Assembly: GCA_949293985.1 (NCBI GenBank)
Contig: CASFFN010000029.1
Coordinates: forward strand, 1 to 36,959
Length of the DNA: 36,959 nucleotides
Source: an uncultured Eubacteriales bacterium
Lineage (GTDB): Bacteria > Bacillota > Clostridia > Oscillospirales > Oscillospiraceae
Direction of reading: 5' to 3'
Translations under genes and position numbers: made by a program
Notes under the pieces: model-generated
Database searches by the model: none
The model's input: the letters and a program-made list of their open reading frames with translations, nothing else
Told to the model about the DNA's origin: nothing
Shown here: piece after piece, positions 25,042-31,627 of the stretch
How positions within the stretch are numbered: the stretch's first letter is position 1
Layout: every line of letters starts with the position of its first letter

Positions 25042-25090
25042 AACCACAATATATTGTGGTTGTATAATTATGGTAACCCAATATATAGGG
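25042..25090 (-). promoter_or_regulatory. Pair of NrdR boxes upstream of nrdG
   Basis: AACCACAATATATTGTGGTT (25042-25061) is a perfect 20-bp palindrome and CCCAATATATAGGG (25077-25090) a second, shorter one. Both match the NrdR box pattern (ACA-C-ATAT-G-TGT). Their centres are 32 bp apart, about three helical turns, the standard spacing for paired NrdR sites. They lie 66 nt upstream of the nrdG start, so dNTP/ATP-responsive repression of nrdGD is expected. Confidence 0.88.
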
Positions 25091-25173
25091 AATTTCGGGA
25101 CAGACTTCTTTCGCCTGGGAGATGGCATCTATGCAATCTGCCGGAAGATAAGAGAATCTGCACACGGTTTTTG

Positions 25174-25202
25174 TTGCATATTCTCATTTACCGTGGTACA
25201 AT
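25174..25202 (+). promoter_or_regulatory. Promoter of the zinc-ribbon gene
   Basis: A -35 TTGCAT (25174-25179) and -10 TACAAT (25197-25202) are exactly 17 bp apart. Confidence 0.7.
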
Positions 25203-25235
25203 GAAAGCACAAACAAGAGAAAGGCGGTGGGGAAC

Positions 25236-25463
25236 ATGGAAGAAAAGGAACACCGCTGCCCCTGGTGCGGCGGCCCTTTGGAAAAGGGGCTGCTGCGAGG
25301 CGGTACCTACTGTTTTGTAAGAGACGGCACGGAAAGTCCCTTGCTTTATGGGTATTTCAAAACCCAAATAGAAGGAGAAGGGTATGTTGCCTTCTTCAAC
25401 TGGAAAAAGTTTCCCACCGCCTATGCCTGCCGTTCCTGCCGGAAGATTATTCTGCCCTATTGA
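25236..25463 (+). CDS. Small zinc-ribbon protein
   Basis: A 75-aa protein with two Cys pairs, CPWC near residue 8 and CRSC near 66, the pattern of a split zinc ribbon around a short beta-sheet domain (GTYCFV..LLYGYFKTQIEGEGYVAFFNW). It resembles small PF20097-type (DUF6487-like) proteins; function unknown. ATG at 25236 is used; a GTG at 25227 would add three residues, and neither has a strong ribosome binding site. It is followed 31 nt later by another small gene and probably cotranscribed with it. Confidence 0.7.
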   Translation: MEEKEHRCPWCGGPLEKGLLRGGTYCFVRDGTESPLLYGYFKTQIEGEGYVAFFNWKKFPTAYACRSCRKIILPY

Positions 25464-25494
25464 ATCCGTTTTTGGGAAAGGAGCATGAAAGAAT

Positions 25495-25947
25495 ATGAAA
25501 AAATACCTGGCAGTCGTCGCCGCCCTGGTGTGTGTTCTGGGGGCCTTTGCCCTGGGACGTTGGATGGGCCTCCGGCAGGAACAGGATTCCTTCCGGGAAA
25601 AGCGGACGGCGATTTGCACCATGGGCATGGAATACACCCTGGAGAGCTTCCGGAGCTTCCTGGACACCGGGGACGAGGCGGACTATTGGGAGGGCGCCCG
25701 GTGGCTTGACCGGTTCCTCTTCGCCTGGCAGGAGCTTTACTACGGGGAAAAGGACGATGTGGTTTACACCTATATGCCAAGATACGCCAATCTGCAAAAG
25801 CTTCTGTACAGCCAGCCGGAGGCCTGCCAGGCCCATATGGAAGAGATTCTGAAGGCCCTGGAAACCCAGAGCAAGGATTTGACCGGGCGGAACGCCTACG
25901 GCATGGTGGAGGAAATCTGCGGAAAGATTGAAAGCACCTTGCCATAA
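25495..25947 (+). CDS. Hypothetical membrane-anchored or secreted protein
   Basis: Not recognised. It is 150 aa with an N-terminal hydrophobic stretch (MKKYLAVVAALVCVLGAFAL) that is a signal anchor or uncleaved signal, followed by a soluble, acidic, helical part with many Glu, Tyr and Leu residues (e.g. WLDRFLFAWQELYYGEKDD, ILKALETQSKDL). The start follows GGAAAGGAG at 11 nt. It sits behind the zinc-ribbon gene, probably in the same transcript, and ends before a hairpin at 25953. Confidence 0.7.
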   Translation: MKKYLAVVAALVCVLGAFALGRWMGLRQEQDSFREKRTAICTMGMEYTLESFRSFLDTGDEADYWEGARWLDRFLFAWQELYYGEKDDVVYTYMPRYANLQKLLYSQPEACQAHMEEILKALETQSKDLTGRNAYGMVEEICGKIESTLP

Positions 25948-25952
25948 AACCC

Positions 25953-25981
25953 AACCCCCGGCGGACCATCCGCCGGGGGTT
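25953..25981. terminator. Hairpin after the small-protein pair
   Basis: A perfect 12-bp stem AACCCCCGGCGG (25953-25964) / CCGCCGGGGGTT (25970-25981), a few bases after the stop codon. The plus-strand T-run is weak. Confidence 0.6.
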
Positions 25982-26007
25982 AAAGGCTCCTTTCGGCTTT
26001 TGCGCAG

Positions 26008-26260
26008 TAACGATACCGGGCGAGGCAGGGTACACACCAGCCTTGCGAAATTGACAGCGGCGGCACGGCGCAGCCGTGACTGAGGGATAACAGCAGGCAC
26101 TCACAATATGCAAAAAACCAATGTGGAGAGGTAATACCCGATTTTCAAACTGGGTTATTACCTCTCCGCATTGGTCTTTTTATAGAATGATGGTACCTGC
26201 CGTGAATCCCTCAGTCAAAAATCAGAGATTTTTGACAGCTCCCTTTCGCAAGGGAGCCTT
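26008..26260. repeat. Intergenic repeat cluster with a 23-bp hairpin
   Basis: No gene. AGTAACGATACCGGGCGAG is shared with the clusters at 4130 and 36385. At 26117-26139 / 26152-26175 lies a nearly perfect 23-bp stem (one bulged T) with CTTTTT after it, a strong plus-strand terminator-like hairpin. From 26203 to 26260 a double hairpin (TCAAAAATC/GATTTTTGA and GCTCCCTTT/AAGGGAGC) recurs at 36685-36744. Confidence 0.65.
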
Positions 26261-26287
26261 TGGCGGGCTTTGCAGATTTGCGACAGT

Positions 26288-26315
26288 AAAAGGGACTTCC
26301 GGTTTCGGAAGTCCC
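26288..26315 (-). terminator. Terminator of the small membrane-protein gene
   Basis: Stem GGGACTTCCG (26292-26301) / CGGAAGTCCC (26306-26315) with a TTTTAC run on the minus strand, shortly after the stop codon of the gene at 26321. Confidence 0.65.
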
Positions 26316-26320
26316 TGGGC

Positions 26321-26680
26321 TCAGGTGGTTTCGGTGGCTTCCGGGGCCCGTTTGATGAAGGCCACGTTGAAAATCTGGGCGGGGTAGGACTCGGCGATTT
26401 CGCCGTCATAGCCTACGATAATCCGGTCGCCGGGCTGAAGGCTCTCCAGGGCCTGGGGCAGGTGCAGGACAATCTGGTCGCTGGAGTTCCGCTCGGGACT
26501 GCCTTCCACCGGCTCCACCAGAAGTTGGGTGTCGTTTTCCAGCACGATGGCCTCAAACTCCGCCTTGGCGGTCAACTCCTGACCCTGCTGCATAAAGAAC
26601 ATACATACCACCACAACGAGCAGGCACAGCGCCAAAATGGCGATGCTCAGACCCTTGTGCTTCATAAGATAATCGACCAT
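26321..26680 (-). CDS. Small membrane-anchored protein, DUF3221-like
   Basis: A 119-aa protein: a basic N-terminus (MVDYLMKHKG), one transmembrane helix (about residues 11-31; LSIAILALCLLVVVVCMFFM) and an extracytoplasmic domain of about 85 residues, beta-rich with AIVLENDTQLLVEPVEG and GDRIIVGYDGEIAESYPAQI. The pattern resembles the small OB-like DUF3221 family, which is uncharacterised. ATG at 26680 follows GGAGGTTATT. It is monocistronic, with its own promoter and terminator. Confidence 0.75.
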   Translation of the reverse strand: MVDYLMKHKGLSIAILALCLLVVVVCMFFMQQGQELTAKAEFEAIVLENDTQLLVEPVEGSPERNSSDQIVLHLPQALESLQPGDRIIVGYDGEIAESYPAQIFNVAFIKRAPEATETT

Positions 26681-26727
26681 AATAACCTCCAAAAAAGGGA
26701 AAATCGGGGAATCTGCCGGTTACTTTC

Positions 26728-26756
26728 AGGGTATCATAAACCCGGGAGAATGTCAA
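26728..26756 (-). promoter_or_regulatory. Candidate promoter of the DUF3221-like gene
   Basis: On the minus strand, TTGACA (26756 to 26751) and TACCCT (26733 to 26728) lie 17 bp apart; the -10 box is weak. Confidence 0.45.
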
Positions 26757-26788
26757 CGAAAGAAAATTTTTGAATGTGCCCCGCTTGC

Positions 26789-26818
26789 TTGACAAAGTAC
26801 GACCGTTTATGCTATATT
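26789..26818 (+). promoter_or_regulatory. Promoter of the speA leader
   Basis: A consensus -35 TTGACA (26789-26794) and -10 TATATT (26813-26818) with an 18-bp spacer. Transcription would start near 26825, some 340 nt before speA. Confidence 0.7.
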
Positions 26819-26824
26819 TTAATC

Positions 26825-27149
26825 GGAATATGTCTCCCCATAGAGTCTTTCCAAGCGATTTTTACGGGACCGCCTCCTTCCGGGAGGTTAAGCCATACGG
26901 ACAGTCCTGCCGTTGGCGGCTTGCCGCCTTTGTTGATTGGGCGTTTGCTCTATTTTATAAGTTGGTTACTTCATAACCGAAATGCGTAACTGCGCAAACT
27001 TGTGAAACAGTCAATAAAGAGTAGTAAAAGTATTGTTGCTATATAGACTCTGTGTTCTGCATATGGGATTTTCGCTCCGGGTGCGCCCGGGGTGTCCTGT
27101 GCGCTATGGGATTTTTTCGCAGGTTGTTACATACAGCCTGCGTTTTTTT
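26825..27149 (+). promoter_or_regulatory. Structured leader (or separate ncRNA) upstream of speA
   Basis: A non-coding transcript region between a strong promoter and a strong terminator. A closing helix is formed by ATAGAG (26840-26845)/CTCTAT (26948-26953) stacked, across a 6-nt bulge, on CAAGCG (26852-26857)/CGTTTG (26942-26947). It encloses three hairpins: CCTCC/GGAGG (26873-26887), ACGG/CCGT (26897-26913) and GGCGG/CCGCC (26915-26928). Further hairpins follow at 26964-26978, 26983-26996 and 27077-27090. ATGGGATTTT occurs twice (27063 and 27106). I could not match it to a riboswitch class I know. It could be a novel cis-regulator or an independent small RNA. Confidence 0.5.
27118..27149 (+). 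terminator. Terminator inside the speA leader
   Basis: Stem CGCAGGTTG (27118-27126) / CAGCCTGCG (27134-27142) with one G-T pair and a 7-nt loop, followed by seven T residues (27143-27149). It ends only 17 nt before the speA start, so read-through must be allowed for the operon to be expressed from the upstream promoter. Confidence 0.8.
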
Positions 27150-27166
27150 CTTTGGTGAGGTGTGAT

Positions 27167-28627
27167 ATGGAAGAAATAAAGATTTCTCTGGACCAGAACC
27201 GTGCCCCCATTTATGAGGCCCTCCAGCGGTTCCGGGAGATGCGGGTGGTGCCCTTTGATGTGCCCGGACACAAGCACGGCCGGGGCAACCCGGAGCTGAC
27301 TGCCTTTTTGGGGCAGCAGTGCGTGGCGGTGGATGTGAACAGCATGAAGCCCCTGGATAACCTGTGTCATCCCATTTCGGTTATCCGGGAGGCGGAGGAG
27401 CTGGCGGCGGAGGCCTTCGGCGCTGCCTACGCCTTTTTGATGGTGGGCGGTACCACCAGCTCCGTGCAGAGCATGGTGCTCTCCACCTGCAAGCGGGGGG
27501 ATAAGATTATCCTCCCCCGGAACGTCCACAGAAGCGTGATTAACGCTCTGGTGCTCTGCGGCGCTATCCCGGTTTATGTAAACCCCGAGGTGGACCCCCG
27601 GCTGGGTATCTCCTTGGGTATGCGCCGGGAGCAGGTGGAAAAGGCCATTGCGGAGCATCCCGACGCCGTGGCGGTGCTGGTGAACAACCCCACCTACTAC
27701 GGCGTGTGCAGCGACCTGCGGGCAATCGTGAAGATGGCCCACAAGGCCGGAATGTACTGCCTGGCGGACGAGGCCCACGGCACCCACTTCTACTTTGGGG
27801 ACGGGATGCCCGTCTCCGCCATGGAGGCGGGGGCGGATATGGCCTCCGTGTCCATGCACAAAAGCGGCGGCAGCCTGACCCAGTCCAGCTTGCTGCTGGT
27901 GGGGGACAAAATCAACCCCCGGTATGTGCGGCAGATTATCAACCTCACCCAGACCACCTCCGGCAGCTACCTGCTCATGTCCAGCCTGGACATCAGCCGC
28001 CGGAACCTGGCCCAGCGGGGCCGGGAGGTGTTCGCCAAGGTTTCCGCCATGGCAGACTACGCCCGGGAGGAGATCAACGAAATCGGGGGCTACTATGCCT
28101 TCGGCCGGGAGCTGATCAACGGCAACTCCGTCTTTGACTTTGACCCCACCAAGCTCAGCATCCACACCCGGGACATTGGCCTGGCTGGCATTGAGGTGTA
28201 CGACATCCTGCGGGATGAGTATGACATTCAGATTGAGTTCGGCGACATCGGCAACATCCTTGCCTATCTTTCCATCGGCGACCGTCCCCAGGAGCTGGAG
28301 CGGCTGGTGAGCGCCCTGGCGGAGATTCGCCGCCGGTACCAGAAGGACGGCTCCGGGCTTCTGAATCAGGAGTACATCGACCCGGAGGTGGTGGCCAGCC
28401 CCCAGGAGGCCTTCTACGCCCAGAAGGAGAGCCTGCCCCTCCTGGAGAGCGTGGGCCGGGTCTGCAGCGAGTTTGTTATGTGCTATCCCCCCGGAATCCC
28501 CATTCTGGCTCCCGGCGAGCGGATTACCAAGGATATTCTGGACTACATCCTCTACGCCAAGGAAAAGGGCTGCTCCATGACCGGCCCGGAGGACCCGGAT
28601 ATTCTCCACCTGAACGTGCTGGTGTAA
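27167..28627 (+). CDS. speA: Aminotransferase-fold Orn/Lys/Arg decarboxylase, probable arginine decarboxylase
   Basis: PLP-dependent, fold-type I decarboxylase of 486 aa that should remove CO2 from arginine to give agmatine. Motifs: FDVPGHKHGRGNPEL (about residues 30-44), LMVGGTTSSVQ, NPTYYGVCSDL, DEAHGTHFYFG, and the PLP lysine Lys232 in VSMHKSGGSLTQSS. The C-terminal region (EYIDPEVVASPQEAFYAQKE, CYPPGIPILAPGERIT) is typical of the arginine/lysine branch. The ATG at 27167 gives the family N-terminus; a GTG-initiated frame from 27092 would cross the terminator. The substrate is chosen because agmatinase-type and spermidine genes follow; lysine or ornithine cannot be excluded from sequence alone. 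Confidence 0.85.
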   Translation: MEEIKISLDQNRAPIYEALQRFREMRVVPFDVPGHKHGRGNPELTAFLGQQCVAVDVNSMKPLDNLCHPISVIREAEELAAEAFGAAYAFLMVGGTTSSVQSMVLSTCKRGDKIILPRNVHRSVINALVLCGAIPVYVNPEVDPRLGISLGMRREQVEKAIAEHPDAVAVLVNNPTYYGVCSDLRAIVKMAHKAGMYCLADEAHGTHFYFGDGMPVSAMEAGADMASVSMHKSGGSLTQSSLLLVGDKINPRYVRQIINLTQTTSGSYLLMSSLDISRRNLAQRGREVFAKVSAMADYAREEINEIGGYYAFGRELINGNSVFDFDPTKLSIHTRDIGLAGIEVYDILRDEYDIQIEFGDIGNILAYLSIGDRPQELERLVSALAEIRRRYQKDGSGLLNQEYIDPEVVASPQEAFYAQKESLPLLESVGRVCSEFVMCYPPGIPILAPGERITKDILDYILYAKEKGCSMTGPEDPDILHLNVLV

Positions 28628-28639
28628 GGAGGCTTTCTT

Positions 28640-29491
28640 ATGGAACTTTGGTTCAGCGAATTTCACACCCCGGATGTGAAGCATTCCATGCGGGTGACCC
28701 GGCACTATTACTCCAAGAAAAGCGAATATCAGCAGATTGATATTTTTGAGACCCCGGAGTTCGGCAGGGTGCTGGCTCTGGACGGCAATGTGATGCTGAC
28801 GGAGCGGGACGAATTCATCTACGACGAGATGATTACCCATGTGCCCATGGCGGTCCATCCCCATATCGAGGATGTGCTGGTCATCGGCGCCGGTGACGGC
28901 GGCGTTGTCCGGGAGCTGGCAAGATACGACCAGGTGAAGCGGATTGACCTGGTGGAAATGGATCCGGATGTGGTGGACGCCTGCCGCGCCTACCTGCCGG
29001 AAAACGCCAGCCGTTTGAATGATAGCCGGGTGCATATCTACTACGACAACGCCCTGCGGTATATCCGCCGGTGTACCAACCAGTACGATTTGATTATTGT
29101 GGACTCCACCGACCCCTTCGGCCCCTCGGAAGGGTACTTTACCCGGGAGTTTTACGGCATTTGCTATAACGCCCTCCGGGAGGACGGGATTATGGTAAAC
29201 CAGCAGGGCAGCCCCTTCTACAGCCACGATGCGGAGGCCATGAAGCGCAGCCATATGCGCATTGTCACCACCTTCCCCATCAGCCGGGTGTACCAGGCCC
29301 ATATCCCCACCTACGCCGCCGGCTACTGGCTCTTTGGCTTTGCCAGCAAAAAATACCATCCCATTGACGATTTGAACGCCGAAAAGTGGCTGTCTCTCAA
29401 CCTGGGAACCAAATACTACACCACCAAGCTCCATGTAGGCGCCTTTTATCTCCCGGCGTTTCTGGAGAAAATGCTCCAGGAGGTGGAATGA
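28640..29491 (+). CDS. speE: Spermidine synthase (aminopropyltransferase)
   Basis: A 283-aa Rossmann-fold aminopropyltransferase. Seen: N-terminal beta domain ending in LDGNVMLTERDEFIYDEM, the SAM-type nucleotide loop VIGAGDGGVVREL (about residues 74-86), acidic residue in EMDPDVV, catalytic DSTDPFGPSE, and PTYAAGYWLFGFASKKYHP. Known function: transfer of aminopropyl from decarboxylated SAM to putrescine. Bacterial members usually have YHE after DEF; here it is YDE, at the active-site entrance. No speD (SAM decarboxylase) gene is in the window. Start ATG follows GGAGG at 8 nt, 12 nt after speA. Confidence 0.92.
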   Translation: MELWFSEFHTPDVKHSMRVTRHYYSKKSEYQQIDIFETPEFGRVLALDGNVMLTERDEFIYDEMITHVPMAVHPHIEDVLVIGAGDGGVVRELARYDQVKRIDLVEMDPDVVDACRAYLPENASRLNDSRVHIYYDNALRYIRRCTNQYDLIIVDSTDPFGPSEGYFTREFYGICYNALREDGIMVNQQGSPFYSHDAEAMKRSHMRIVTTFPISRVYQAHIPTYAAGYWLFGFASKKYHPIDDLNAEKWLSLNLGTKYYTTKLHVGAFYLPAFLEKMLQEVE

Positions 29492-30348
29492 TGCTTACCC
29501 CAAATATAGAAACCTTCATCGGCTGCGATTCCCCCTATGAGGAAGCGAAAATCGTCCTTTTTGGCGCGCCCTTTGACTCCACCACCAGCTTCCGCCCCGG
29601 TGCCCGGTTCGGCTCCGCCGCCATGCGCCACGAAAGCTTCGGCCTGGAAACCTACAGCCCCTATCAGGACAGGGATTTAACGGACTGCGCCGTTTTTGAC
29701 AGCGGGGATTTGGAGCTGTGCTTCGGAAGCGCAGAAGCAGCCCTGGGGGACATTACGGAAAGAGCCAAGACCATCCTGGAGGATGAGAAGCTGCCCCTGC
29801 TGATTGGCGGTGAGCACCTGGTGACTTTGGGCTCTGTCCGGGCGGCGGCGGAAAAGTACCCGGATTTGCACATCATCCACTTTGATGCCCATGCGGATTT
29901 GCGCCAGGATTACCTGGGGGCTACGCTTAGCCACGCCTGTGTCATCCGCCGGTGCCACGACATTCTGGGGGACGGAAGAATCCACCAGTTCTGTATCCGC
30001 AGCGGCGAGCGGGAGGAATTCCGGTTTGCCGATGCCCACACGGATATGCACAAGTTTGACTTTTCCGGCCTGGAGGAGCTTTGCTCCCGGCTGGCGGAGG
30101 AAAAAACTCCCGTGTACTTCACCATTGACTTGGACTGCTTAGACCCCTCCGCCTTTCCCGGCACCGGCACCCCGGAAGCCGGCGGCGTAAGCTTTTTGCA
30201 GCTGCTTTCCGCTATCCGAACCGTTGCGAAGACCCATGTGGTGGGGGCGGATGTGAACGAGCTGGCACCCATGCTGGACGCCAGCGGCGTATCCACCGCC
30301 ACCGCCTGCAAGGTGCTGCGGGAACTGATTTTGGCATTACACAAATAA
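29491..30348 (+). CDS. speB: Agmatinase-family ureohydrolase
   Basis: A 285-aa manganese enzyme of the arginase/agmatinase superfamily. Metal-ligand motifs are GGEHLVTLG, FDAHADLR and the DLDCLDP segment; PGTGTPEAGG is the agmatinase-type signature. Expected reaction: agmatine to putrescine and urea. In the operon it could instead act on aminopropylagmatine, as described for the carboxyaminopropylagmatine route. Two adjacent ATGs are possible (29488, overlapping the speE stop, or 29491, which is 7 nt from AGGAGG); the second is chosen. Confidence 0.9.
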   Translation: MLTPNIETFIGCDSPYEEAKIVLFGAPFDSTTSFRPGARFGSAAMRHESFGLETYSPYQDRDLTDCAVFDSGDLELCFGSAEAALGDITERAKTILEDEKLPLLIGGEHLVTLGSVRAAAEKYPDLHIIHFDAHADLRQDYLGATLSHACVIRRCHDILGDGRIHQFCIRSGEREEFRFADAHTDMHKFDFSGLEELCSRLAEEKTPVYFTIDLDCLDPSAFPGTGTPEAGGVSFLQLLSAIRTVAKTHVVGADVNELAPMLDASGVSTATACKVLRELILALHK

Positions 30349-30367
30349 CCATGAAGGAGATTTGGCT

Positions 30368-31627
30368 ATGAGTAAAGTATTGGTAATCGGCTGCGGCGGC
30401 GTGGCCTCCGTGGCAATTCAGAAGTGCTGCCAGGTGAGCGAGGTGTTCACCGAAGTGTGCATCGCCAGCCGCACCAAGGCAAAGTGCGACGCTCTGGCGC
30501 GGGAGCTTTCCGGCAAGACCGCTACCCGCATCACCACCGCCCAGGTGGACGCGGACGATGTGAACCAGGTGATTGACCTGATTAAAAGCTGCCAGCCCGA
30601 CCTGGTGATGAATATTGCCCTGCCTTATCAGGATTTGACCATTATGGACGCCTGCCTGGCCTGCGGGGTCAACTATATGGACACCGCCAACTACGAGCCG
30701 GAGGACACGGACGACCCTGCCTGGCGGGAAATCTACGAAAAGCGCTGTGAGGAGAAGGGCTTTTCTGCCTACTTTGACTACTCCTGGCAGTGGGCTTACC
30801 GGGAAAAGTTCGAGAAGGCTGGCCTCGTGGCCTTGCTTGGCTGCGGCTTTGACCCGGGTGTGACCCAGGCCTACTGCGCCTATGCCAAGAAGCACCAGTT
30901 CGACACCATCGACACCATTGACATTCTGGACTGCAACGGCGGCGACCACGGCTATCCCTTTGCCACCAACTTCAACCCGGAGGTCAACCTGCGGGAGGTG
31001 TCCGCCCCCGGCAGCTACTGGGAGGACGGCCATTGGGTGGAGATTCCCGCCATGTCCATCAAACGGGAGTATGACTTCGACGCCGTGGGCCGGAAGGATA
31101 TGTACCTGCTGCACCACGAGGAGATTGAGTCCCTGGCAGAGAATATCCCGGAGGTGAAGCGGATTCGCTTCTTCATGACCTTCGGTCAGAGCTACCTGAC
31201 CCATATGAAGTGTCTGGAAAATGTGGGTATGCTCTCCACCACCCCCATCGAATTTGAGGGTCAGGAGATTGTGCCCATCAAGTTCCTGAAAGCCCTGCTG
31301 CCCGACCCCGCCAGCCTGGGCCCCCGCACCCACGGCAAGACCAACATCGGCTGCATCTTCACCGGCAAGAAGGACGGCAAGGACAAGACCTACTATATCT
31401 ACAATGTGTGCGACCACCAGGAATGCTATAAAGAGGTCAAGAGCCAGGCCATCAGCTACACCACCGGCGTACCTGCCATGTGCGGCGCTCTGATGCTCCT
31501 TACCGGCAAGTGGAACAAGCCCGGCGTTCACACCGTGGAGGAGTTCGACCCCGATCCCTTCCTGGATGCCCTGGATAAGTACGGCCTGCCCCGGCAGGAG
31601 AACTTTGACCCGGTGCTGGTGCCCTGA
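30368..31627 (+). CDS. Carboxy(nor)spermidine dehydrogenase (saccharopine dehydrogenase family)
   Basis: A 419-aa NAD(P)-dependent enzyme. The N-terminal Rossmann motif VLVIGCGGVASVAIQ (about residues 4-18) is followed by the Lys9-like saccharopine dehydrogenase fold with ALPYQDLTIMDACLACGVNYMDT and GCGFDPGVTQAYCAYA. In known pathways this family condenses putrescine (or agmatine) with aspartate semialdehyde and reduces the imine to carboxyspermidine (or carboxyaminopropylagmatine). The assignment rests on the motifs and on its partner decarboxylase directly downstream. ATG at 30368 follows AAGGAGA; an upstream TTG at 30362 is too close to that site. Gap to speB is 19 nt. Confidence 0.9.
   Translation: MSKVLVIGCGGVASVAIQKCCQVSEVFTEVCIASRTKAKCDALARELSGKTATRITTAQVDADDVNQVIDLIKSCQPDLVMNIALPYQDLTIMDACLACGVNYMDTANYEPEDTDDPAWREIYEKRCEEKGFSAYFDYSWQWAYREKFEKAGLVALLGCGFDPGVTQAYCAYAKKHQFDTIDTIDILDCNGGDHGYPFATNFNPEVNLREVSAPGSYWEDGHWVEIPAMSIKREYDFDAVGRKDMYLLHHEEIESLAENIPEVKRIRFFMTFGQSYLTHMKCLENVGMLSTTPIEFEGQEIVPIKFLKALLPDPASLGPRTHGKTNIGCIFTGKKDGKDKTYYIYNVCDHQECYKEVKSQAISYTTGVPAMCGALMLLTGKWNKPGVHTVEEFDPDPFLDALDKYGLPRQENFDPVLVP

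Noticed and set aside
24977..25165. N-terminal extension of nrdG by 63 residues
   Set aside because: It would run through the NrdR boxes and lacks homology; the ATG at 24976 has a perfect AAAGGAGG site.
26840..27149. Cobalamin riboswitch, T-box, 6S RNA or tmRNA in the speA leader
   Set aside because: Only loose resemblance (AAGCC..CCTGCC); the other conserved blocks of each family could not be found.
27104..29434. Minus-strand open frame of about 776 codons opposite speA and speE
   Set aside because: Antisense shadow of two well-supported genes; low-complexity composition, no family features.
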